In this document: piece by piece, positions 44,981 to 56,084 of the stretch
How positions within the stretch are numbered: position 1 is the first letter of the stretch
Layout of the letters: each line of letters starts with the position of its first letter
Assembly (NCBI RefSeq): GCF_000003815.2
Contig: NC_049991.1
Location: forward strand, 5,925,372 to 5,989,371
Origin: Branchiostoma floridae
Taxonomy: Eukaryota; Chordata; Leptocardii; Amphioxiformes; Branchiostomatidae
Length of the DNA: 64,000 bases
Direction: 5' to 3'
Notes under the pieces: generated by a model
What the model was told of the DNA's origin: nothing
Database searches by the model: none
What the model saw: the letters and a program-made list of their open reading frames with translations, nothing else
Program-made: the position numbers and the translations under genes

Positions 44981-46030
44981 TATTTCAGCCATACATAGTA
45001 TGGTGAAATATATTGTATTCGTAATGTTTCTTTCTTTCTTTCTTTCTTTCTCCTGTCAAATCTTCAAAGTGATTCATCTCCGCCGTTCCTGGACCGAATG
45101 ACCTGAAATTCGGCACAAGGGTAGAGTGGGCCAATACCTTGATGCTTTTTTCTCATTATTTTCATATCTGCCTCTAAAATGATTTTATTGAGATTTTTTG
45201 GTCAATTTTAGACCAAAACTGTATATTTTGGCCCCTGTACCCTGGTATTACAACCAAATGAGCTGAAATTTGACAGAGATGTGCCTTGATAATGCCCCCA
45301 TATAAATTCGATAACACTTTCGGTGTACAGTACAACAAAATGCTTATTTTTGCGATTTTTTGACCAATTTTTGACCAAAAAAGGACACTCTTGGCCCCTG
45401 TACCCTGGTATTACAACCAAATGAGCTGAAATTTGACAGAGATGTGCCTTGATAATGCCCCCATATAAATTCGATAACACTTTTGGTGTACAGTACAACA
45501 AAATGCTTATTTTTGCGATTTTTTGACCAATTTTTGACCAAAAAAGGACACTTTTGGCCCCTGTACCCTGGTATTACAACCAAATGAGCTGAAATTTGAC
45601 AGAGATGTGCCTTGATAATGCCCTAATATAAATTCGATAACACTTTTGGTGTACAGTGCAACAAAATGCTTATTTTTGCGATTTTTGGCCAACTTTTGAC
45701 CAAAAAAGGACACTTTTGGCTCCTGTACCCTGGTATTACAATTAAATGACCTGAAATTTGGTATAGATAGGTATTAGATACTTGGTAACAAGATTCAAGT
45801 AAAATTTTTGACATAAACAACTTTATAATGATTAATTTTGGCACTTTTCTGAGGGGAAATTTGTTTTCTTTTGGCCTCCTGACGTGACCTTCCGTGACCC
45901 CGCACAGAGACACACCTGTGCGCGTCAGCCGGAGAGTTAATTGAATCAAAGACCTAGCCAATCAGCGAAGGGGAGGCCAAAGGCTAATTAGTATTCATAA
46001 GCGGGGCCTCATGATCCCATATATAGCAGT
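44981..46030. repeat. Dispersed repeat family R1, copy 2, expanded
   Basis: Same start (TTTCAGCCATACATAGTATGG) and end (ATTCATAAGCGGGGCC) as copy 1, but twice as long because of an internal tandem array and a (TTTC)n run at 45027-45051. Confidence 0.75.
45190..45745. repeat. 163-bp tandem repeat inside R1, 3.3 copies
   Basis: CCTGGTATTACAA starts near 45241, 45404, 45567 and 45729, periods 163, 163 and 162. Copy 1 of R1 has a single unit, so expansion happened in this copy. The minus-strand open frames across it are by-products. Confidence 0.9.
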
Positions 46031-47095
46031 GTTCCCGCCAGGGGGAGCGAAGCCCGCCTAAGGCTCTCGCATTTTAGACTATTCAGAAGGCTTTATATTG
46101 TATCAGTTCTTAGGGGCATATCTATGATAATCGCAGCAGTCACTTAACTTCTCTTCAGGAGTTTAGCGTAACACTATTTCAGGTCAAACCGTCAAAGGCA
46201 ACTAAAACAAACTTTAACGTTACTGAGTTCAACAGTACTTATAACTTGTTATCCGAAGTTGAAACGCTAGCGATGGTATTTTCGCTGCGCTGTTAGCTCC
46301 GTGCGACTGTTGTTGACGGTCTTATAGCGGTATATTTTGCACCCCTGTACCCTGGTATGAGTAACATTTGGTATAGATAGGCATAAGATAGTTGGTAAAA
46401 TGATCCAAGTAAAATTTTTGGCATAAAGTACTGTAAAAGGCTTAATTACAGCACTTTTTTTAGGGGAAATTTGTTTTCTTTCGTTCTCCATGCCATGACC
46501 TTTCGGACGTTCACCCCACAGAGCCGACATCTGTACCTGCGTCTAGCCGGCAGGAAGAGTTACAGTAATTCAATTAATGGTTCAGCCAATCAGCGAAGAG
46601 GAAAGCGAGGGCTAATTAATATTCATAAGCGGGACCACACAATACGTTAACTTGAAGACTCAGGCCGTACAGACTTCTCGCCAGGATTTTTTCAAAGCGT
46701 CGGACAGGGGTCCGGGGGCCGCCGAATGTCCCTGGCGGGGTCCAGGGGCAGGGCCACTGTGGGGGGGACCCAGGTGGGTGAAGCCCCCCCGGAAGCTCTT
46801 GCATTTTAGACTATTGAGAAGGCTTCTTTTATCAGTTTTTTTAGGGCCATATCTACGATAATCGTAGCAGTCACTTACTTCTCTTCAGCAGTTTGACTTT
46901 AAAATATTTCGGGTCAAAGCTTCAAAGACAACTAAAACCTCATAAACAACAAACTTTACTTAGCTCAAAAGTATACAAAAATATTGTACGGGTTGCCATC
47001 CTTAGTTGAAGCGCTTATTTATAGCGCTAGTATCTTCGCTGCGCCGTTAGCCGCCGTGCGACTTTTGTTGACGGTCTGATATCCCTACGTCGCCG
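46031..47095. repeat. Tandem two-copy block of about 730 bp
   Basis: GCATTTTAGACTATT occurs at about 46068 and 46802, each followed by matching sequence to GTGCGACT.TTGTTGACGGTCT. It includes a third, 5'-truncated R1 end at 46325-46660. Confidence 0.7.
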
Positions 47096-47099
47096 CCTC

Positions 47100-47245
47100 G
47101 CTGATATTCCCACGGACATGTTTCAAGACAAATACCCAGCAAAAAACGCTGTTCTGCGTCTAATTCTATTCTATAAAACATGTGGGACTCAGTGTTACAG
47201 TCTAAATATTTTGTAGAAGCACCGCTGTAGGAAAGAAGGTCCAAG
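47100..47245 (-). pseudogene. Decayed MAM exon
   Basis: The intron before MAM exon 2 (CGTGATATTTTCACATTGCC) is matched by CGTGATGTTTTACATTGC at 47272-47248, and both run into CCTACAG or TCTACAG acceptors. The exon then reads DCNTESHMFYRI where the gene has CDFESYRI, after which similarity fades. It is a leftover of a duplicated first MAM exon upstream of the gene. Confidence 0.55.
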
Positions 47246-47394
47246 CAATGTAAAACATCACGTAGCATGAAGTTCGCTGTCAACTGGCACACAGCACATG
47301 ACTGTTTGAAACTCTAAGTCTAATCAACAGCCGTGTTTGATTGATAGCCGGAGGTCCTTTGATGAAGTCGGCGAAAGGTGCGTTAGTTAGAAAA

Positions 47395-47560
47395 TCTGCG
47401 TTTAGTTTTCATACGTAATTATAAGTTAAACAGTGGCGAGAATGATTATTTTCTCATCAATATTTCTCTTCAGAATTATTTGAACTTAATTGTACATCTA
47501 AACAATTGGCTTACCTGTGCAATGTTTATCTGATTAATGATCAGTGTACTGAAACCATGT
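47395..47560. repeat. Second copy of the 21355-21520 segment
   Basis: Shares GGCGAGAATGATTATTT and CAATTGGCTTACCTGTG. Confidence 0.7.
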
Positions 47561-47714
47561 GTAACGTATGGCTCCTAGTCAATAGATCAGCATTTTCTCT
47601 ATAGTGACCACCTGTCTGTAGTGGCCAGATTTCTATCACTGGACTGGAACTTGCGAAAACTGCTGTATTTTCTCCAGAGCAAATGTATGTGTTCCTAGTG
47701 CTGTTGTTGTTTGA

Positions 47715-48385
47715 CATAAACTTTGAACATTTGAATTGTAAGTAACTTTAAACTGCCAGAGTTTCAGCCCAATAAAACACTCTCAGCGCCAGGGTATGAA
47801 CAGACTGACCAGACAGACGAAAATAAATCCTCGAACAAGGTTCAATCGTATCTTCCGGGTCTGGCAGGAAGTTGTTAAACTAAAAGAAGAATAGGCTCGA
47901 TGGCTGATTGCATACAAAGTAAAACAGTTTAACAGTTTTACAGCTTGAAGAAAACAAACGCTCCTACAGTACCTGCACCTGCTTGATAATTATTAAATCG
48001 TATGCCGTACTTGAATAAAAAAAGTTCACTGCAATAATAAATGTACCCACATTACAAGGAGCTTATACTTTTTTAAACTTACACCTAGTTATCGTACTGA
48101 AAATTGTTAATGACATTACATGAAGTCATTCAACAGTTTTCAGTCATGATGAAAATTTTCTGAATGGAAGGTGTGATTATTGTCATTTTCTGAAAAATAG
48201 AAGCAAGCTCTGTTTTTACCTGGAATCAATTCACAATACCAGTCCACTTTGGGGGATAATGTACTGTTAAGAGGATGTTCCATTTTTGCGCAGGGGTGAT
48301 TTGGAACAGTCCAATGTTGCGTGGGAAGGGGTATGGCTGAAATATGCTGTATTTGCTCTTAAGCAAATGTCGGCCTTTCTAGTTT
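47715..48385. repeat. Dispersed repeat family R3, copy 2
   Basis: Uninterrupted relative of 32485-33655. It provides the empty site for the MITE nested there. Confidence 0.75.
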
Positions 48386-49838
48386 CATCCTGATATCATA
48401 GATAGAAATTACATTGCGTTGAAAAACAAACATTGTTCGAGCATAAATTAGGTTATGAAATCTTATTACAATTGATTATGAATCCAGTATCTCAGACACA
48501 AGAAAGGTTGGGTATTTGAATTCTCTTGTACTGTCACATTCTTTCCGAATAGCATTGTGATGAAGGACTTCGCTAACCCCTTTACAAGCCTCTTGTATGT
48601 CGTAAAAGGTCATATGATACGTGATGTTTGGACTTTGCTGTTTGAAAAGCCTGGCTACATAACACTGAGTACGATATCAGTAAATACGGCACACTGATAA
48701 CCAATAACACATGGGTTATGTCAACAATTGCAATCAATATCCATCCAATACTTTTTCACCACCTGATTTTTCCTCAGAACTTTTTACAAGCGTTGGAGAA
48801 ATGTTGAAGACAATTTGAATCATTTAATAGTAGTACTCAAATTTTCTTTACATCATTCGTGTTATTGTTATAGTGTTATCTCGGTACACTAGACCGGAGA
48901 TTTAAAGAATGTCTGCTATATAGTGAGCATCCACTAATATATGTCAGTCTTGAACTGCGAAAGACATTATTATGCAAGATCTGAATCTTAGAATTGGTAA
49001 GGATGTGTGTACAGTGTATAAAATTGTTTTTGAGGAAAGAATGTTGTTTGTTTTTTGCTAAAAGAACCTTTACAGAAACCGCCCATTCCCCTCTTCCTAC
49101 ATTGTAGGTATTTTCTGCGATATCGCAAGTGAGCACCCTCCCCCCCCACACAAATAATTCGCCAGAAAAATCATCAAGCGTGAACTGGCCACACTTTTGT
49201 GGAATCTACAACGAATATTTCTATGTGGTCCACACAAACTATGCCTGTACCATCTTTACAACCACTGTTAACTGTGGCTCTAGCTAGCCATGACTGCCAT
49301 TTTAAGTCAAACACTGACCGTGGACGGCAGAGTGTTCGGTTCAAATCCTGTGCGATTTTCAAAATGGCGTCAGAACGGTCAGCTCATGACGTTTTCGATT
49401 ATATTCTCTCTGTATCTCACTTGCGCGTTTTCAAACATGAAAATATTAGGAATGACGACTTGGACAACTATGATCAACTCTGTTTTGTGTATGTGTGCAT
49501 ATTATCATGAAAGTTCATCTGTGTTGACAGTAATCATGATAGTAAAATGCTCAAATTTCTTTCATCACAAGGATTTAGAATGATGAAATTTTCAATGACC
49601 ATTGTCGATGTCGACTTGTTCAGGATATGTACTGATGACGAATCACTTCACAAAGTAAACTCAAAAAAGTTGAAAACTGCAAAATTACAGACATGTGATC
49701 TTATTAGCACGAGATGCTGTTGATGATACATGACGTCACCAATTGGTCAAAGAAGATTATAACGACCACTGCCTCTGTTCAGTGATTTTTGGACATTCCT
49801 AATCTACATGGCTTCTTTTATACCTCTTACCTTAACTC
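48386..49838. other. No gene supported
   Basis: 48420-48760 resembles 61260-61560 (ATACGTGATGTTTGGACTTT). A plus frame from 49363 starts MASERSAHDVFDYILS and looks like a first exon, but no donor or partner exon was found. Confidence 0.35.
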
Positions 49839-50362
49839 CGTTCAATGTCCAAGATCATGTGTATGTACTCAACAATCAGTTCACACTGCTTGGAAATAGA
49901 AAAAGGTCGGTACCGTAATGTACCAGCCAACCAGAGGCAATGTCCTTCGTGTAAAGATGGTATTGAAGATGAGTATCATTTTCTAATGACTTGCCCTGCA
50001 TATAGCGTAGATAGACAAAAATTAATGGATATGATCACAAGTAAATCTAGCACACCTTTACCAAAGACAAACACATGTACTTTCAATCTACTTATGTCAT
50101 GTCCAGACTACATATCTTCGTATTTAGGCCAATACATTTGTAATGCTCTAAAAAAGAGAGAATCTATTGTACAGTAACAGACCGACTTGTTTATTTTGTA
50201 TATTACACTATGTCAATACGCCATTTATGTTCACATTCCTGTACTGTACATGTATGTAGTTATAGACCTTAGACAAGTCATTGTATTGATTGATTTATCA
50301 CCATTGCCTTACAATTGTACCATGTACAAATGTCGTGCAATAAAGTTCATTCATTCATTCAT
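49839..50362 (+). mobile_element. LINE 3' end with zinc-knuckle C-terminus
   Basis: Encodes GRYRNVPANQRQCPSCKDG and EDEYHFLMTCPAYSVDR, the CPxC...HxxxxC domain found at LINE ORF ends. The tail is GCAATAAAGTTCATTCATTC. The RT domain is absent. Confidence 0.75.
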
Positions 50363-51673
50363 ACTAAACAGTGACCATTTGGGCGGAGCAATATAAGCTC
50401 CAACCCCTTTTGATTTTAGAACATCCTTGTCAAAAGCGCTAATCAGACACAACTAGGCTTTGATCATGCATACATTGAGGTAACTCTTTTACTCGGTAAA
50501 ATATGACTTCCGACATACATATCGAGGTAGTCTGCAAAATTGGCGACCAAATGGAAGCTTTCGCAAATCATACTTCAACTACTATTCAATAGATGCTAAT
50601 TGAAAAGGGTTTTTTTTTCAAGCTTTATTCTTAAAAAAACAAATAGTATATTTATCAACAAAAAAGTATTCAAGCTACTGTACAGGGAGTAATACAAAGT
50701 ACTCGTAACCACCTTCGTTAGGGTACATGCACAAAAGGACCAATATGTCTATAATCTACAACTATTGCACAGGTAGTGATAAAAAGTACACGAGTCTCCT
50801 ATCGCATGAGTAAGAGTACATAAGACCAGCACAGGGAACTTGAGACAAGTATGTCTACAAAGTACATTTTATACAGCTATTGCACAGGTGGTGGTAAGAA
50901 GTATATGCGTCTTCTATCACATGGGTGATGGTAACGATACATTTGACAACCTCAAGGAGGTTGAGACTACAAAAGTAGTATCTTAGCTATCATAGTTATC
51001 GCACAAGGAGGCCTCTTCGCACATACAAGCCTTTCTCTCATGTACAAATACTGGCTATTATGTATAACCCCTATACACCACATGATTTCCACGATTGCCA
51101 GGAACTATTTTCAATACATGTAGATGGTTACAAAACAACAAGTTATTATTTACAGTCGAGACATTTTCTTTCATAAAAATAGATAGTTTACAGTTGATTG
51201 AAAAGGTGGTTTGACAGACATAATTAGATTTGTCGCAGCGACCTAGTAGTAGACCGTGCGCTGATTGGACAAATGGCCAAACACTGGTGTTTTGCTGGAA
51301 AGGTATATATTATTATAAGGTCGATATTGAAATAATTAGCGGTAAAAATATATATGGAAGTCAACCTGCAAATGCTATCACTACCAAACAATATAATACT
51401 AAGTTTTGCAGTTGTTACTCCCTCGACTCAATTCATTGTTAGCTGTTCAACTTTCAGATTCTACTCTATTAGTTCTAACTTTCATATTCTTATAATCATT
51501 TCTTATTTCTAAGTCTAACTGTTCGCATTCGTTTTATTTTTTAAAATTTGTTTGTGTCGTATCTAAAAAAAATCTATATCACGCATGAAGGTGTTGTGAC
51601 GGAACAAAACTGATTTTTTTTCAGTATGGAAGTCTAAGATGGTAGGAAAAAGATGTTTCGGCCGCCTCAACAC
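50363..51673. other. No gene seen
   Basis: Loosely repeated TTGCACAGGTAGTG and GTACACGAGTCTCC motifs at 50700-51000. This is downstream flank of the transporter gene. Confidence 0.4.
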
Positions 51674-52651
51674 TTACGTCGGCTTGTCGGAGAAGCCAAG
51701 AATCTCCTTGATCTGTTCATGACGTTTCTGCTTAAGATTTGATCTTAAGGCCCACAGGCCAACCACCACCGCGCCTACCGTCGCTATAGCTCCACCACAA
51801 ATCTCTAGAACGTTTGGCGCCAGTTTTAGTAAAAAGACTCCCATAAGGAAGGCCATGGGTATTGTTAGTACCTTCAAAATCTGAACTGTTATGATGGTTT
51901 CGTTGTGAATGGCGGCAGCGTTACTGATATATTGCATTGCATATGCAAGCGTCTGGGCAACTAGTAACCCCCATATACCTGGAGAAAAACTCCACCCTGG
52001 CTTCTCTACAAGGTAAGCAAGAGGCAATAGGAGGATACCGCTAATGCTGTAGTAGAACATGTGTGTCACAAGGGGAACGCCTCTCTGGGACAGCCATCTC
52101 AGTAAAACCCAACACAGGGTGAGGAGACTAGTGGCAGAAAGTGGATAAAGTAAAGTCAGTACTTGTTGTTGCACAGTCTGACTGTTGGCCTCCTTGGCAT
52201 TCATAGAAACCCCGACCATGGTCACCCCACAGATGCAGATGACCATCCCCACGACTTGGACGACATTCGGTCGTTCCTTGGCGATCAGTGCTGCCAGTCC
52301 AATGGTGAGGACGGGGCCAAGGCCGTACACAACAGACCACGTGTTCCCCGGTAAAACATGTAGATACGATAGACACAAACACACCGTTGCTGCAACGCGG
52401 AGTATTCCTCCTGAAACCAAAACAACGGTCTCCTTCCAACATTCCCTTCTGAGTTTGGGTCGAACGGCAATGGTAAGACACAAGACGAAGATCATCTGCG
52501 CGACTTGGTTCCAGAAGATGGACTGAAAGTTCTGTACACCGCCAAGTTTGGTAAGACGCATGAGAATGGACGTCAGCGCGTCTCCAGATGCAACCATTAT
52601 TGCGAGTAGGACGCCTAGGCCCGACTTTAGGATGATCCTTAGATGTTGCAT
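51674..52651 (-). CDS. SLC35G-like 10-TM transporter, paralogue
   Basis: Intronless membrane transporter of the EamA/DMT superfamily with 325 residues; substrate unknown. Start chosen at the ATG at 52651 (MQHLRIILKSG); the frame extends ten codons upstream only to GTG. It carries the same helices and motifs as the gene at 27187-28500 (GNTWSVVYGLGPVLTIGL, THMFYYSISGILLLPLAYLV, KVLTIPMAFLMGVFLL) and is very similar over about 315 residues. It ends with an ordinary charged tail, RSNLKQKRHEQIKEILGFSD. An overlapping frame that starts with ATG at 52703 is out of frame and taken as a shadow. TTTCTACAG near 52747 may be the acceptor of a 5' UTR intron. Confidence 0.9.
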   Translation of the reverse strand: MQHLRIILKSGLGVLLAIMVASGDALTSILMRLTKLGGVQNFQSIFWNQVAQMIFVLCLTIAVRPKLRRECWKETVVLVSGGILRVAATVCLCLSYLHVLPGNTWSVVYGLGPVLTIGLAALIAKERPNVVQVVGMVICICGVTMVGVSMNAKEANSQTVQQQVLTLLYPLSATSLLTLCWVLLRWLSQRGVPLVTHMFYYSISGILLLPLAYLVEKPGWSFSPGIWGLLVAQTLAYAMQYISNAAAIHNETIITVQILKVLTIPMAFLMGVFLLKLAPNVLEICGGAIATVGAVVVGLWALRSNLKQKRHEQIKEILGFSDKPT

Positions 52652-54999
52652 ATATGCTGTTCTGTGTAACGCAAACGTCACTTTTCGGGGCTGTTACTCG
52701 CATATGCGATAAAACGTCGACGGATGTTTGATGTTGGTATCTGTAGAAAGATTAAAAAAAGGCTATTAAAATAATGTACAGATGAAAACAAACTCTATGC
52801 TATGTTAAACTTGGTTTATCTTTATTTTGAGAGGGGGTTTAAGAGGCCCGCGCTAACTTGAGAAGAGGCTGCACGAGCAAGCTCCATGGAGGAGCCCTGT
52901 ACAGCCCTCCAGCTCCATGGAGCTAGCTCTGTGCAATTTAAACGTAAACACATTTCAAGAAAGTGTTACAGCTATGGATGGCCACTTGAAAGCATACCCG
53001 TGGATGTAGGGCTAAGCGAGCAGCTCCACGCACTACGAATACAAACAAATGTTTCGCGTCACCTTAAAGAAATTATTAGAGCTCTATGTAGCTCCAAGGA
53101 GGTTATATATGATTATTCACAAGAATTTTACGACTTTCATACTAGTATTACGGAATATCGTAGAGGAATTTTGTGGAATTCATACGATCCACTGCAATGA
53201 CGCACACGACTTTGGCATAATTCGTATGATTTTTACTGAATTCATACGATCTTTATTATTTGCAGCACAATACATTAATGAGTATTGTAAACGTCGTCGT
53301 TTGTTTTTTTGTCATCTGTATAATCTGACTGACAGCAGTACTATTAGCAGAGCTCGTACGAATTCCCTAAAATTTCTATTGATACACCGTTGTAACGATA
53401 GACATAATGTACTTTAACTTCAAGAAATTCTTTTTTGAGACAACCCACACACACAAATACACACAAACACTAGTAATGATTGTTCAGTTTCTTTTTTGTA
53501 CGCTAACGTGGAAAATACTTCTAGGAATGAATGTCTTGTTGGATATGATACCATATTTTGTCACTTTAAGTCTTGTTACAACGTTTATTGTGTCTGTTAA
53601 TAAAATTCGCCATTTTGTTCTTTCTTGGCCATCTTTTTTTACCCAACTTCGTTATTTTTGCAATCTGCAGAGGATGTCATCCATAAAACTAACTTGCTGT
53701 GGCCCTACCTCCGTATCGGCAGCTACCAGTCGGACCACATGCCACAAGGAAAAACACATACCTGCCAGCGGACTAGCTAGACCAATGACGTAAGTATAAT
53801 GTCTTGCACAAATCTTTGTGCAAATGGCTATAGAAATGGAGATGGGCACCACCCATATGCATGTGTTACAGATGTCAAGGTAAGTATAACTTTAAATTAT
53901 TTAGAAACATAAGAGACGGGCGTATGCCTCATTGATATGCTTCAACAGTACCAAACTACACACAGAAAATTAATGACAAATCGGCGTTCTGTGAAATATC
54001 CCATTCTTTTCACGTATACAAAGCATATATGTTGCACAATATATCGGTATCGTCTTTTCGTCTGTTAACCCATTTGCTATCTTATTATTACTTCCTCGTC
54101 ATATAACCGTCTTTAAATCATAAAAAGGCTACTTATTACTTTCAAAACATTTGATAGCGTCTCATTTCACAGTTGATTGAATTTTCCTTCGGGGGAATTT
54201 CCCGACCGCCTGTACGGGCAGAGTAACTGTAGTTACTGTTCGCAAACTCCGACTGCCATACATTTCAAGTCGGTACGAGTTATTACAATTGGTGTTAAAC
54301 ATTCACCAATATACAAATCGTAAAGTTTATAAAATGCGAATAAAGTCAATCGTGTTGTTTGCGTTTCATGTGAGTCTTCTTATCTGCCCATCCAAACTAT
54401 ATGAGGTTGTCACGACCGACCAGCCATTTGCAAAATATACGAAAGACTCATAGAAATTGCCTTGCATTCATAGATAGAATTATTTGTTCACTATGGTTGT
54501 TACCCTTTTTTTAAAAAAAACGACTTTTTCATAGCTATAGTAGTAAAGGATAAATAGCAAGATGCTTACCTGCAATGCAAACTGATTTTGTGAAGCCGGT
54601 GACAGACTACAAGGAAATAGATCACCTACCTAACCGGTTGAGTCTGTTTACATAATTACGCAACGTACTCCTTACTGTTACAAAACATTGTCTGTCACTA
54701 AGGGCATGAAAGTATCTAAGGGGTGACAAATATGGTGCGTGTGTAACACCACGTTTTTCCTGTTGTTTCTAATGTTACATACATGCATCATTGTGTGGCT
54801 GTAAAATATATCAGTGAAGATATTTTAAAAATTGAAGAGAAGCAAAACCACGAAAGCCTCACCCTCCGTTTTCAGCACTTCGCTATATTATGGCCGGATA
54901 CCAGGCTAGATTAATCATGCTAGTTTGAATACAGCTTGAAAATTTCAATCATGGCAGGTGTGTGATTTGATCTGAGGGGTGTCTAAGCATTCATACGAT
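52652..54999. other. Mostly empty; two weak exon candidates
   Basis: 52860-52930 repeats GGAGCTCCATGGAG-like motifs. Plus-strand 53799-53879 reads SCTNLCANGYRNGDGHHPYA then a GTAAGTATAA donor and resembles a Cys-rich EGF-like exon. 53674-53791 ends at another GTAAGTATAA. Neither has a convincing partner, so no gene is called. 53880-54999 shows nothing. Confidence 0.3.
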
Positions 55000-55673
55000 C
55001 CTCAGCCCAATCCAGACTGGAGTGTGTGTGTGTTTTGGGCTTGGCGGTGTGTGTTGCTGCCTGCGCCAACTTTGGCGTCGTATAACTTACAAACGGCTAA
55101 TGCTAGGACAACCAAACTTTGTTACTTTTCCTAAAAGCAAGAAATACAATGAGTAATAATTGTTCGTGTAGCCATGAAAACGGGTTCCTAAAAGGCACAT
55201 TTTACAAAATTCAATAATGTGGGTATTTTAAACAACGGGATTTTTAGATTTCCTTGCTTAACTTAACTTGTTTTCTTGCTAAACTATACTTGTTTTCTCA
55301 TCTGGCTAAGGAGCGCTCCCGATGCCAGCCATATGGGCACGATAGGCCGGGCACGAGGGGCTGGGCACGAGGGGCCGACTGTACCATTATGCATGTGGGG
55401 GCCTATCTTCACTGGGAAAAACAAATTATCAGTCAATTTTTGTTATGTTTTCTATCGCTAGAGCACCCCTTCTGTGATTCTCAACCGTTAATTGTTAACA
55501 AATTTTTCACAAATGAGCTTAATTACTCAAGGGAGGCCAATGAGGCTACGGATACAAAAAAACGAAAACTTTACCAGTACATCAGCCCCTCCGAATTGGG
55601 TGATCGTAACCCCGGCCGTTTTGAAATTAACAAGGGGGGCCAGGAATCCCCCAAAATCCCGGTCTAGATAGGT
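55000..55673. mobile_element. TIR family T1, copy 2, reversed
   Basis: Reverse-orientation relative of 16741-17520: GCCTGCGCCAACTTTGGCGT matches its right interior, and the other end is CCCGGTCTAGATAGGTTTAA. No frames. Confidence 0.6.
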
Positions 55674-55799
55674 TTAAAAGGCCATGTTTTCAGTCGAAAT
55701 AATTCTTGACTCGTCTATTGTGCAAATTCACATGGGAGTCCATTCTTGTATGGGAACATAATTGGACTAGTGTGATTAGTAGAAGTGATCTTATTAAGC

Positions 55800-55915
55800 A
55801 GAAGTGTTTCATTTTCGCACATGGGTGATTTGGAACAGTCTATTGTTAGCGTGAGGAGGGAGATGGCTGGAATATGCCGTATTTACTCTCAAGCAAATGT
55901 CTGCCTTTTAGCTGT
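55800..55915 (+). repeat. 180-bp dispersed repeat, copy 4
   Basis: GGTGATTTGGAACAGTC and CAAGCAAATGTCTGCCTTT match 21925-22070, 33475-33650 and 48205-48385. Confidence 0.65.
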
Positions 55916-56084
55916 TATGTAAAGTTAGTCCCATTTTATACCAAAAGTTTATATTCCGGCCGATGTGAATTGTTTTATAGTAGAACTGGCAAAATAGGTA
56001 GCTTATTTTAATATCTTAAAAGATACCGATGACAGACAAGCAGAAAATGGCTCACCTCTCTAGCCGGTTAAATTTGCATGGTTT

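Noticed and set aside
45208-45713. Repeated minus-strand frames over the 163-bp array
   Set aside because: They recur only because the DNA repeats; the unit is 163 bases, so the frame shifts between units.
52128-52703. 191-codon frame starting with ATG overlapping the second transporter
   Set aside because: It overlaps the transporter in another frame on the same strand; the transporter frame has all the family motifs.
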